DNA from: a virus
Strand: one strand, 5' to 3'
DNA length: 28,066 nucleotides
Virus record (IMG/VR): IMGVR_UViG_3300034198_003282
Span: 1-28,066 of that record
The notes beneath the pieces were generated by a model that saw nothing but the letters and a program-made list of their open reading frames with translations, was not told the DNA's origin and made no database searches. The position numbers and the translations under genes were made by a program. Below, piece by piece: positions 6,805-14,914 of this stretch (position 1 is its first letter; the number at the start of each line of letters is the position of its first letter).

Positions 6805-7494
6805 ATGCCCGTCATTACCGCAGGCAACACGGCATCGGCGACCATTGCAGGCGATCAGACCGTCACCATCGTGGTGAACCACAACAGCAGCGGGCGCATC
6901 AATTTTGTGTCCGTTGAAGGTGGCGGCTTGGCGATTGCTGGCGCGGGCCAGAGCGGTCGGTCGTTTGGTCCCCAAGCGACGACGCAGACTTTTGGTCCCT
7001 ACGGTGTGGCTGGCACGTTGACGGTGTTCGCCGACCAAGGTTCGGTCGATTACACAATCAACGCATCCACCTTCCAGAACGTCAGCGTCGTTGCCGGATA
7101 TGCGCAGACGGCGGGTACGTTCTCGTCCACCGGCACGGGTGCAAAGACACTGACCGCCACAACGGCTAACGTTGTTGTCGGCGCGACCACGACTGGTTTA
7201 ACCACTCTGACGCGCCTGGACACGTTTACCGTCATCTCGACCGACAGCAGCGGCACCCCAGGCGCGGCGACTAACAACAACCTTTCCGGTCGAGCGGCTT
7301 TTGCGGCTGCGGCATCGACTTGCGTCATCACCAACTCCAAGGTGACGGCAACGTCCAAGGTGTTCGTCAGTCTGGCTGGCGGTGACGCAACCCTCACGTC
7401 CGTCCGCGTCACACCGGCAGCGGGTTCGTTCACGGTCACAGGCAACGCAGCGGCTACAGCAACCACGATCTTTGACTTCCTCGTGGTGAACTAA
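6805..7494 (+). CDS. Beta-rich virion surface protein candidate (head fibre or decoration type)
   Basis: This 229-residue protein is rich in Thr, Ala, Ser, Val and Gly and nearly free of charged helices, typical of surface-exposed phage structural proteins. It has a ribosome-binding site (aggaga). The N-terminal ~95 residues (TVTIVVNHNSSGRINFVSVEGGG...) look like one beta domain. The C-terminal part (CVITNSKVTATSKVFVSL...VRVTPAAGSFTVTGNAAATATTIFDFLVVN) follows a pattern I know from the C-terminal knobs of several phage fibre and decoration proteins. Its stop codon overlaps the start of the tail tubular A gene (TAATG). The assignment to head or tail is open. Confidence 0.55.
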   Translation: MPVITAGNTASATIAGDQTVTIVVNHNSSGRINFVSVEGGGLAIAGAGQSGRSFGPQATTQTFGPYGVAGTLTVFADQGSVDYTINASTFQNVSVVAGYAQTAGTFSSTGTGAKTLTATTANVVVGATTTGLTTLTRLDTFTVISTDSSGTPGAATNNNLSGRAAFAAAASTCVITNSKVTATSKVFVSLAGGDATLTSVRVTPAAGSFTVTGNAAATATTIFDFLVVN

Positions 7495-8057
7495 TGGCGC
7501 AGAACGCGGTCGATCTTTGCAACACGGCGCTACAGCGCGTTGGTGCAACGTCGATTATGAGCCTTCTGGATAACAGCCCAGAGGCTCGCGCGTGTAACCT
7601 CGCCTACGACACAAACCGCCGCGACGAGATCAGGAAGCACCGATGGAACTTCGCAATCAAACGCGCGGTTCTCGCCCCTGACAGCACGGCCCCCCTGTTC
7701 GACTACACTTACGCCTTCACGCTGCCAAGCGATTGCTTGCGCGTTCTCCGTCCCTCGACCGTCGATCTGGATTGGCAGGTAGAAGGGCGCAAGATACTGA
7801 CCAACGACAGCGACACGTTGAGGCTGAAATATCTGGCCGACATCACGGACCCGGCGCAGTGGGATTCTTCGTTTTACAACGTCTGCTCCATGGCGCTGGC
7901 CGTTGACATCAGCGAGCGCCTTACGCAGTCGAACACGAAGAAACAGATGCTGATTCAAGAATATGATTTCGCGGTGCGCATGGCACGCCGCATGGACGCA
8001 TTCGAGAGCGGGCCTGAAAACGCCGTTGAAGACACCTGGCTGGTAGCGAGGTTATGA
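7494..8057 (+). CDS. Tail tubular protein A (T7 gp11-like adaptor)
   Basis: This 187-residue protein fits the T7 gp11 family (about 200 residues), a ring that joins the portal to the nozzle. The N-terminal AVDLCNTALQRVGATSI is a hallmark, followed by ARACNLAYDTNRRDEIRKHRWNFAIKR (helical hairpin contacting the portal) and FTLPSDCLRVLRP near 75-88. The C-terminal helix LTQSNTKKQMLIQEYDFAVRMARRMDA is also typical. It starts in the stop codon of the previous gene and is followed, one base after its stop, by the tail tubular B gene, the usual gp11-gp12 pair. Confidence 0.9.
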   Translation: MAQNAVDLCNTALQRVGATSIMSLLDNSPEARACNLAYDTNRRDEIRKHRWNFAIKRAVLAPDSTAPLFDYTYAFTLPSDCLRVLRPSTVDLDWQVEGRKILTNDSDTLRLKYLADITDPAQWDSSFYNVCSMALAVDISERLTQSNTKKQMLIQEYDFAVRMARRMDAFESGPENAVEDTWLVARL

Positions 8058-8058
8058 C

Positions 8059-10119
8059 ATGCCTCGTACTACATGGACGCAGAACAACTTCAATGCCGGG
8101 GAATGGTCGCCGCTAACGTATGGCCGCAGTGACGTTGGCAAATACACCAACGCGCTTGCGACATGCCTCAACTACGTCCCGACTACGCAAGGTGGCCTGA
8201 CCCGCAGACCCGGCACCAAGTACGTCGCCAACACCAAGTCCAACGGCGTGGTGCGCCTGGTGCAATTCGAGTTCTCGATCACCCAGGCTTACATCCTTGA
8301 GTTTGGCAACCTATACGTCCGGTTCTACACGCTGGGCGGGCAGTTGCTGTCTGGCATGTCGCCTTACGAAATCGCCACGCCGTACACCACGGCGGATCTG
8401 GCGGATTTGTCGTTCACGCAGAGCGCCGACGTTCTCTATATCGCGCACCGGAACTACAAGCCGCGCAAGCTGTCGAGGGTTGGCCCGACCAACTGGACGT
8501 TGACGGCGATCACAACCAAAGACGGTCCGTATGGTCCGTTCAACACGATTGTTGGTTTGGGTGCCACCACCTTAACTCCCAGCGTCACGACCGGCACTGG
8601 CACGCTGACAGCCAGCACGTCGATCTTCACGACCGAAGACGTGGGGCGGCAGGTGCGCATACAGCACACCTCGACGTGGGGCAGCGCCACGATCACGTCC
8701 TACACGTCCGGTACGGTGGTCAACATCACGGTCAACAACAATTTCGGCGCGACCACGGCGTCCAGCGTCTGGCGATTGGGGTCTTGGTACGGGACAGAGG
8801 GGTCTTCGGCCACGGCGCGTTACCCTGGTGCCGTGACGTTTAACCAGGATCGCCTGACCTACGCCTCGACGTGGACCGACCCCAACCGCATCGACGCTTC
8901 CAATTCCGGCGACTACGAGAACTTCGCGCCGACAAAGACAGACGGCACGGTGGTTGACTCGAACGCTTTGGCGTTCTCGCTCAACTCGTCCAAGGTCAAC
9001 GCCATCAACTGGCTGATCTCCGACGAGTGGGGTCTTCTGGCGGGCACGGCGTCATCCGAATGGGTTGTCGCCGCGTCAACGACGCAGGTGGCGCTCACAC
9101 CGACCAACGTCAACGCGAAGCAGATCACGAACTACGGTGGCACCAACGTCCCTCCGGTCAGGATCGGCAAATCGACGCTGTTCGTCCAGCGCACCAAACG
9201 CAAGGTGCGAGAGATGACGTACCAGTTCACGCTGGGCACGTTCCAGGCTCCCGACATCTCGTTGGTGTCCGAACACCTGACAAAATCAGGCATCAAACAG
9301 ATGGCGGTGCAGCTTGCCCCGCAATCGACGGTGTGGCTTGTCACCAACGACGGCGTTCTGGTCGGCATCATCTACGACAAGGACCAGGACGTTGTTGGCT
9401 GGCACCGGCATCAGTTGGGCGGTTTTTCTGACGTTGCACAGACCCTACCCCCCGTGGTCGAGAGCATCGGCGTCATCCCAAACACCAACATTGACCGCGA
9501 TGATTTGTGGATGGTTGTGCAGCGGACCATCAACGGTTCGACGGTGCGGACAGTCGAACTGATGCAGAAGTTCTGGGAAGACGGCGACACGTTGCCGGAT
9601 GCGTATTTCGTGGACTGCGGCGCGACTTATTCCGGCGCGGCGACGAACACCATCACAGGGCTGACGTGGTTGGTCGGCCAGACTGTCAGCGTCTTGGCGG
9701 ACGGTTCGGTTCATCCCAACTGCCTTGTCAGCGCAGGCGGCGCTATTACGCTTCAACGCAATGTCACCAAGGCGCAGATCGGTCTGGGGTACAACTCCAC
9801 CGGCAAGACGATGCGCATTGAAGCGGGCGGCGCAGATGGTCCTGCGCAGGGCAAGTTGAAGCGCATACACCGCTCGATCTTCCGGTTCTTCCAGAGCGTC
9901 GGCCTCAACGTCCAGGCGACCAACGGAAGTTCCTATCCGCAGCCGTGGCGCACCAGCGCCGACCTCATGGACAACCCCGTTGCGCTCTACACGGGCGACA
10001 AACGCTGGAGTTGGGAGGGGTCGTATGAATTGGAAGGTCAGGTGTCGTGGACGCAGAGCGATCCGTTGCCTTCAAACGTGCTGATGGTTTCAGCGCAACT
10101 CGACACGCAGGATGGTTGA
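8059..10119 (+). CDS. Tail tubular protein B (T7 gp12-like nozzle)
   Basis: This 686-residue protein corresponds to the T7 gp12 nozzle, which forms the hexameric tube at the tail tip. The N-terminal WTQNNFNAGEWSPLTYGRSDVGKY and NYVPTTQGGLTRRPGTKYV are diagnostic. A beta-rich insertion lies at about 165-250 (TLTPSVTTGTGTLTASTS...), then RYPGAVTFNQDRLTYASTWTDPNRI around 255-280 and a beta-propeller-like part (EWGLLAGTASSEWVV, DDLWMVVQRTINGSTVRTVE). It ends with MVSAQLDTQDG, eight bases into the next gene. The length is within the normal range of 650-900. Confidence 0.92.
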   Translation: MPRTTWTQNNFNAGEWSPLTYGRSDVGKYTNALATCLNYVPTTQGGLTRRPGTKYVANTKSNGVVRLVQFEFSITQAYILEFGNLYVRFYTLGGQLLSGMSPYEIATPYTTADLADLSFTQSADVLYIAHRNYKPRKLSRVGPTNWTLTAITTKDGPYGPFNTIVGLGATTLTPSVTTGTGTLTASTSIFTTEDVGRQVRIQHTSTWGSATITSYTSGTVVNITVNNNFGATTASSVWRLGSWYGTEGSSATARYPGAVTFNQDRLTYASTWTDPNRIDASNSGDYENFAPTKTDGTVVDSNALAFSLNSSKVNAINWLISDEWGLLAGTASSEWVVAASTTQVALTPTNVNAKQITNYGGTNVPPVRIGKSTLFVQRTKRKVREMTYQFTLGTFQAPDISLVSEHLTKSGIKQMAVQLAPQSTVWLVTNDGVLVGIIYDKDQDVVGWHRHQLGGFSDVAQTLPPVVESIGVIPNTNIDRDDLWMVVQRTINGSTVRTVELMQKFWEDGDTLPDAYFVDCGATYSGAATNTITGLTWLVGQTVSVLADGSVHPNCLVSAGGAITLQRNVTKAQIGLGYNSTGKTMRIEAGGADGPAQGKLKRIHRSIFRFFQSVGLNVQATNGSSYPQPWRTSADLMDNPVALYTGDKRWSWEGSYELEGQVSWTQSDPLPSNVLMVSAQLDTQDG

Positions 10120-10552
10120 CGTGGTTCATGTAATCCCTTTCGAGGCCAAACATTTTTACGACATCGACGTGCAGCCCGCGCAGGCTTACGTCCGTGATTA
10201 CGTCAGCCGCGAACACATCGAGAGCCTGGAGAAGCTGAACTCGTACACCGCCGTCACCGATGACGGTAAGCTGCTTATGTGTTTCGGCTTCGTTGAGATT
10301 TTCCCAACCCGCGCGCTGATGTGGGGTTTTCTGAGCGCAACATCGGGAAACCACATGACGGCGATGACGCGGATTGGAAAGTATTTGCTGGAGCAGATCC
10401 CCCACCGCCGCGTGGAGATCGAGGTCGATTGCGAGTTCGAGCAAGGCCACCGCTGGGCGCGCATCCTGGGGTTCGAACTTGAAATAGACCGCCTGAAGTG
10501 TTTTCGCCTCGATGGTGGCGACAGCGCCCTCTACTCAGCGGTGCGGCCATGA
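10112..10552 (+). CDS. gp13-like virion-associated protein with GNAT-like fold
   Basis: This 146-residue protein resembles the T7 gp13 family, which has an acetyltransferase-like fold and is found before the internal core proteins in many podoviruses. Visible features are VIPFEAKHFYDIDVQPAQAYV at the start, the strand-turn-strand AVTDDGKLLMCFGFVEI, and the C-terminal HRWARILGFELEIDRLKCFRLDGGD, which matches the end of GNAT domains (A-R-x-L-G-F) seen across this family. Acetyltransferase activity is not known for these proteins; T7 gp13 is needed for particle assembly. It overlaps tail tubular B by eight bases and the next gene by four. Confidence 0.75.
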   Translation: MVDVVHVIPFEAKHFYDIDVQPAQAYVRDYVSREHIESLEKLNSYTAVTDDGKLLMCFGFVEIFPTRALMWGFLSATSGNHMTAMTRIGKYLLEQIPHRRVEIEVDCEFEQGHRWARILGFELEIDRLKCFRLDGGDSALYSAVRP

Positions 10553-10947
10553 GTTTTTTCGGCAAGTTAATTGAAGGCGAAAACAAGGCGATTGCCTACG
10601 AGTACAACGCCAAAGTCGCCCGCCAGAACGCAGTGATCGCGCGCCAGCAGGGCGTGGCTGCGGTCGAAGCGCAGCAGCGTCAAGTCGCGCGCGTGATGGG
10701 TTCTGCGATGGCGTCCTACGGCGCTTCCGGCGTCAGCATGGACTCCGGTTCTCCTATCGACGTTCTGGTGGATTCCGCGCGCATGGCAGAATTGGACAAG
10801 CTGACAACACAGTACAATTACGAACTCAAAGCGGTTGGTTACGAAGCTAACGCCAAACTCGACCTCCTCGGAGCCAAGTCCGCGCGAACCTCCGCGTTCT
10901 TTGAGGCTTTGGGCGAAATAGGCAAAGCCGCAGCAGCAGGAGGATAA
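10549..10947 (+). CDS. gp14-like internal virion protein (ejection protein)
   Basis: The 132-residue frame starts at the ATG overlapping the previous stop (ATGA); a 17-residue longer version from 10498 lies wholly within the upstream gene and lacks support. The sequence is helical and Ala-rich, with YEYNAKVARQNAVIARQQG, ARVMGSAMASYGASGVSMDSGSPIDVL and LTTQYNYELKAVGYEANAKLDLLGAKSA, a pattern shared with T7 gp14-type proteins. In T7 this protein leaves the capsid first and forms a pore in the outer membrane. It is shorter than T7 gp14 (196 residues). A strong ribosome-binding site for the next gene (aggagg) lies at its 3' end. Confidence 0.75.
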   Translation: MSFFGKLIEGENKAIAYEYNAKVARQNAVIARQQGVAAVEAQQRQVARVMGSAMASYGASGVSMDSGSPIDVLVDSARMAELDKLTTQYNYELKAVGYEANAKLDLLGAKSARTSAFFEALGEIGKAAAAGG

Positions 10948-10950
10948 CCC

Positions 10951-13551
10951 ATGCCCGTCATCCAAACATACGATCAGCAGGTTCTCCCGCAGGGCCAGTT
11001 CAACGTCCAGGCGACCCCCGAACAGATGGGCGCTGGCATTGGCCGCGCCATTTCGGATCTTGGCGACACGTTCACCAAGATCGAGCAGGATAAGGGTCAG
11101 GTCTGGGCGTACAAGGCGTCCGGCGACGAATACGAGAAACTGCGCCAGCGTTTCGACCAAGACATGAACGGCCTTGACCCGAATGATCCTGAGTTCAACG
11201 TAAAACTCGGGAACATGACGAGCAACTTCCAAGCTCAGATCGACAAAGCGACAGCGGATCTTGTGTCGAATGCGCCATCGTCATACGCCGCTCGCGCCGT
11301 TGAAATGCAGATGCTCAACAACAAGCGGTCGTTGATGGGCGCGGCGGTGACCCAGCAAGCGAACGTGGTCGCCGATTACACGAAATCACAACTCAGCGAC
11401 AGCGTTCTGCAAGACCAGAAGTCGGTGGCTCTGGACCCAAGCGACGACAACTTCAACCGTATCCTCAATGCCCGCAAAGCCATGATTGGCGGGCTGAACA
11501 ATATATCTCCAGCGAAAAAGGCGGAATGGATACGAGACACCGCGCGCGATCTTGCCGTCGTTCAGTTAACGACCCTCGCCGTGAACAACCCGGACTTGTT
11601 GCTGAAAAGCATCAGTAAGGATGGCGGGAAAATTGTTGCCCCGAAAACCGTCACGCCTGAGTTTCAGAAGTCCGCTGAGAGCGCGGGCCTCAGTCAGGCA
11701 GAAGCGGCTTTTGCCTGGGCGGTGTATGGTCAGGAAAGTTCATACGGCAAAGCCAACACCGACAAACCGAACTACGCCGATGCGATTGGGCCGATGCAGG
11801 TCACGCGCGAGACGTTCAATGGTTTAAAGGCGCAGGGGGCCATTCCCGCCAACGCGGATTTCAACAACAAAGCCGACACGATGAACGCTGGCTTGGTGCT
11901 TATCAAGCAGTTGTCGCAAAAGTACAACGGTAACATAGACAAGATCGCGGCGGCGTATTATAGCGGTCCCAAGGCGGTCAACGCTGACGGCTCGATCAAT
12001 ACGCACTTCCGCGACCTGAAAAACGACAAGGCTCCGACCGTTGGGGAATATGTCCGCGATGTTCGCGCCCGCATGGGCATGGCAGGGCCGCGCAACATCC
12101 TGCCGCAAGTCCAGATGCTCCCCGATGAAACCATCGTTGCTTCGCGCCCTCAGATTGCTGGCGCGGAGCATTTATCCCCGCTTGATCTGATAACGATAGC
12201 CAGGAAAGGCGAAGCCGCTCGCGGTTCAGAACTTGCGACTGCGCGCGCCGAAATCACCAGCGCCATACCCGACATCAAGACCACTCTTCTGAGCGGCGAG
12301 AGTTATCCCGGCCTGAACGACGGACGTTTCTCGCTTGGCAACTTGGTCGAGAAGTTTGGTCCTGAAAGCGGCAAGCAGCTTTACGACGAGATCGAGTACT
12401 ACAAGCAGGTCGGCAGCTTCTCCCAGCAGATGTCCGTCATGCCGATTGCGCAGGCCGCTCAGATGATGAGCGATTTGGAACCAGAGCCTGGGCCAGGATA
12501 CGCCGACAAACTGCGCGCGCTGGCGGCAAAGAAAGAGGCATACGCAAATATCCTCAAGGCGCGCGAAGAAGATTACATGGGTTGGGCGATGACGCAGCAA
12601 TCGCTGAACGTCAAACCGCTCGATTTGACCGCGCCCGACAAGTTCCGCGAATCCTTCGTGGCGCGCATACCCGCCGTCATCGCAGCGCGGGAAAGCTACG
12701 GCGTCAAAGCAAACATGTTCTCGAAGAACGAAGTCGAGATGCTTGGCGAGTTTATGAACCGTCTCAACCCGCAAGACCAGATCAAGTACATCAGCGAAAT
12801 GCGAAAAGCGACCGTCGGCAAGAACGAATGGTTCCTGTCTGCGATGCGACAGCTTGCGCCGAAAAACACGATGCTGGCCTTTGCCGCCGTCACATCCACC
12901 AAGAAGGGCACGGTTGAGACGGCTTCCGGCAAACAGACCGGCGACATGGTTGCGCAGTACATCCTTGAGGGAACGCGCATCCTGCAAGGCCGCGACCTTG
13001 GCGACCAAACAAAATCTGGCAAGCCGCTGGAAATACGCGAGACGAATTTCAGAGCGTACTTCTGGTCTGCGGTTGGCGACAACGCCTTCAACAGCCCCAA
13101 CGCAGACCTATCCAGCCGCATGGCGGAAGACACCTATCAAGCGTCCAAGAACTATCTCGCGGCGCATATGTTCCGCACCGGCAAGGTCAAAGGCGGCATC
13201 AGCAGCATAGATGTCAAAGACGCCGTGAACGCCGTGACCGGCGGCATTGTGTCGAAGAACAACAGCCGGTTATTTCTGCCGTGGGGTATGTCGGAAGACT
13301 CGTTCGAGCGGTCGTTCCCCTCGGCGTTGCAGAACGCGCTCAAGTCCAGCGGTCTTTCCGGCACGTCGCTCGACGCGCCAGACGCCTACCATTACGCCAA
13401 CGTTGGCGAGGGGAAGTACCTCGTAATGAACGCAGGCAGGGCGCTCCAAGGCAAAAACGGCGCTGTCATCGTGGACATTGGTCCGACCAAGGAAGAACTA
13501 CCGTCGTTTTACAGGCAGCTTGCGCCGTCGGCGGTGAACAATGGGCGTTGA
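10951..13551 (+). CDS. Internal virion protein with soluble lytic transglycosylase domain
   Basis: This 866-residue protein carries an SLT-type lysozyme domain at about residues 235-380. The catalytic glutamate is E262 in AVYGQESSYGKA, followed by the expected AIGPMQVTRETFN and IAAAYYSGPKAV motifs. Such virion-borne enzymes cut peptidoglycan locally so that DNA can pass into the host. The N-terminal 230 residues are helical (IGRAISDLGDTFTKIEQDKGQV) and the C-terminal 480 residues are helical and Gln/Lys-rich, consistent with an ejection protein of the inner core. In T7 the SLT domain sits at the start of gp16; here it is in the middle of the protein that occupies the gp15 position. It overlaps the next gene by 11 bases. 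Confidence 0.85.
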   Translation: MPVIQTYDQQVLPQGQFNVQATPEQMGAGIGRAISDLGDTFTKIEQDKGQVWAYKASGDEYEKLRQRFDQDMNGLDPNDPEFNVKLGNMTSNFQAQIDKATADLVSNAPSSYAARAVEMQMLNNKRSLMGAAVTQQANVVADYTKSQLSDSVLQDQKSVALDPSDDNFNRILNARKAMIGGLNNISPAKKAEWIRDTARDLAVVQLTTLAVNNPDLLLKSISKDGGKIVAPKTVTPEFQKSAESAGLSQAEAAFAWAVYGQESSYGKANTDKPNYADAIGPMQVTRETFNGLKAQGAIPANADFNNKADTMNAGLVLIKQLSQKYNGNIDKIAAAYYSGPKAVNADGSINTHFRDLKNDKAPTVGEYVRDVRARMGMAGPRNILPQVQMLPDETIVASRPQIAGAEHLSPLDLITIARKGEAARGSELATARAEITSAIPDIKTTLLSGESYPGLNDGRFSLGNLVEKFGPESGKQLYDEIEYYKQVGSFSQQMSVMPIAQAAQMMSDLEPEPGPGYADKLRALAAKKEAYANILKAREEDYMGWAMTQQSLNVKPLDLTAPDKFRESFVARIPAVIAARESYGVKANMFSKNEVEMLGEFMNRLNPQDQIKYISEMRKATVGKNEWFLSAMRQLAPKNTMLAFAAVTSTKKGTVETASGKQTGDMVAQYILEGTRILQGRDLGDQTKSGKPLEIRETNFRAYFWSAVGDNAFNSPNADLSSRMAEDTYQASKNYLAAHMFRTGKVKGGISSIDVKDAVNAVTGGIVSKNNSRLFLPWGMSEDSFERSFPSALQNALKSSGLSGTSLDAPDAYHYANVGEGKYLVMNAGRALQGKNGAVIVDIGPTKEELPSFYRQLAPSAVNNGR

Positions 13552-14914
13552 TCTCCTCACCGAAGACAACGAATACCTGCTGTCTACGCTTGGTTCGAAT
13601 GATCCAGCCACGCAGATCACGCCGGGAGACTATTTTTCCGGGTTTCTCGAAGCGGGCGTAAAAGGCGCGGTCGGCGGTTTGGCTGCGGTCGAGCGCACCG
13701 CGCTCGACGCCGTTAATGCGGCGAATATGTACGACCCGATACTTCCCGACGTACCGTTCCTGACCCCTGCCTTAAGGGCGTCCGGCGCGTTGGGGGAAGC
13801 CTACAAGGCTGGCAGCGGCGGCGTTGCGTTCGAGGATCAACTGAAGGCCACGGAAGCCTGGGCCAAGATGGACCCCCGCACGATGGGCGGCGGCGCGATG
13901 GTTCTCGGTAGCCTGACGCGCGGCGTCACCATCTTCGGGCTTGGCACTCTTGCAGGTGGCCCCGTGGCTGGCGCTTCCACGCTGGGCGTGACAGAGGGAT
14001 ACCAGACGTTCCGCGATCTGCGGGGAGAAGGCGTTGACGCAGGCACGGCGGCAGGCGCTGCGGCGGTAACGGGTTTGACGGCTTTTGGCGGCGCATTCGT
14101 CCCAGCGTCTCTCGCCACCAAGTCGCTGCTTTACGCAGGCGCTTCTGGTGCCGCCATCAACACGGCTTTTGGCGCAGCATCGCGCGGCACAGTGAGCGCC
14201 GTCCTTGACGCCAACGGCTACACCCAGATGGCCGACCAGTACCGCGCCTTGGACGGCGAAGCCGTCGCGGCGGATCTCATCATCGGCGCGTTCTTTGGCG
14301 GCGTGTCGCGGTTTGCTGGCGGGGACGGAGCGCCGCCTAAGCCGACCACGAATGAAGTCCTTGACGCGATGGAAGCGCGCCGGATGGCAGAGAATGCTCG
14401 CGGCACGGCGGGCATCCCCATAGACCCCGCGACCGCAAAGCTGGACGCAGAATTGAGCGACCGCGCGCTGGCGTCGATCCTGACCGGCAAGCCCGTGGAC
14501 ATCGACGGCAGCGAAGCCACGCGCATCGTGGAAAATTCGCTTATCGACCCGCAGCGCATGGATATGCAGCGTACCTTTGAAAAGGCGATGCGGGACGAAT
14601 ACGGCCCGCTTTTGGATACGCCGGAAATGCTGCCAGAGCCGCAAGCCGTTGAGGTTGCGCCGCGCGCAGCGCCCGACGTGGCTCCAGAAGCCGCACCAGC
14701 CGCAGCACTTCCCGATTTCGACCCTGTGGTCGCGTCACAGATCGACCACCTCACGATGAACACGCCAGACCTGGAGATCGACATGCCCTATGGCGGCGGA
14801 AAAATCCGGGCGGCTGAATTGAAGCAGAAGATTGCTGAGAACATGCAGACCGCAGAGAAAGAGTCGAACCTGTTTAACGTGGCAGTTGCCTGTTTTCTGA
14901 GGACCGGCGCATGA
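13541..14914 (+). CDS. Putative internal virion protein with glycine/alanine-rich hydrophobic core
   Basis: This 457-residue protein lies between two large internal virion genes and overlaps both (11 and 4 bases). Residues about 115-260 form a run of hydrophobic, Gly/Ala-rich segments (VTIFGLGTLAGGPVAGAS, AAAVTGLTAFGGAFVPASLA, LLYAGASGAAINTAFGAA, AADLIIGAFFGGVSRFAGG) that could insert into membrane. A Pro/Ala-rich linker lies at about 363-395, followed by a short helical end. I recognise no named domain. Context and membrane-active look suggest an ejection protein that helps form the periplasmic or inner-membrane part of the DNA channel; this is inference. Confidence 0.65.
   Translation: MGVDLLTEDNEYLLSTLGSNDPATQITPGDYFSGFLEAGVKGAVGGLAAVERTALDAVNAANMYDPILPDVPFLTPALRASGALGEAYKAGSGGVAFEDQLKATEAWAKMDPRTMGGGAMVLGSLTRGVTIFGLGTLAGGPVAGASTLGVTEGYQTFRDLRGEGVDAGTAAGAAAVTGLTAFGGAFVPASLATKSLLYAGASGAAINTAFGAASRGTVSAVLDANGYTQMADQYRALDGEAVAADLIIGAFFGGVSRFAGGDGAPPKPTTNEVLDAMEARRMAENARGTAGIPIDPATAKLDAELSDRALASILTGKPVDIDGSEATRIVENSLIDPQRMDMQRTFEKAMRDEYGPLLDTPEMLPEPQAVEVAPRAAPDVAPEAAPAAALPDFDPVVASQIDHLTMNTPDLEIDMPYGGGKIRAAELKQKIAENMQTAEKESNLFNVAVACFLRTGA

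Noticed and set aside
10498-10548. A 17-residue N-terminal extension of the gp14-like protein.
   Set aside because: It lies inside the gp13-like gene; the ATG at 10549 overlapping that gene's stop fits the coupling pattern seen throughout.
13772-14644. A 290-residue minus-strand open frame in the ejection protein region.
   Set aside because: It runs opposite a plus-strand gene that is coupled on both sides; no recognisable motif.
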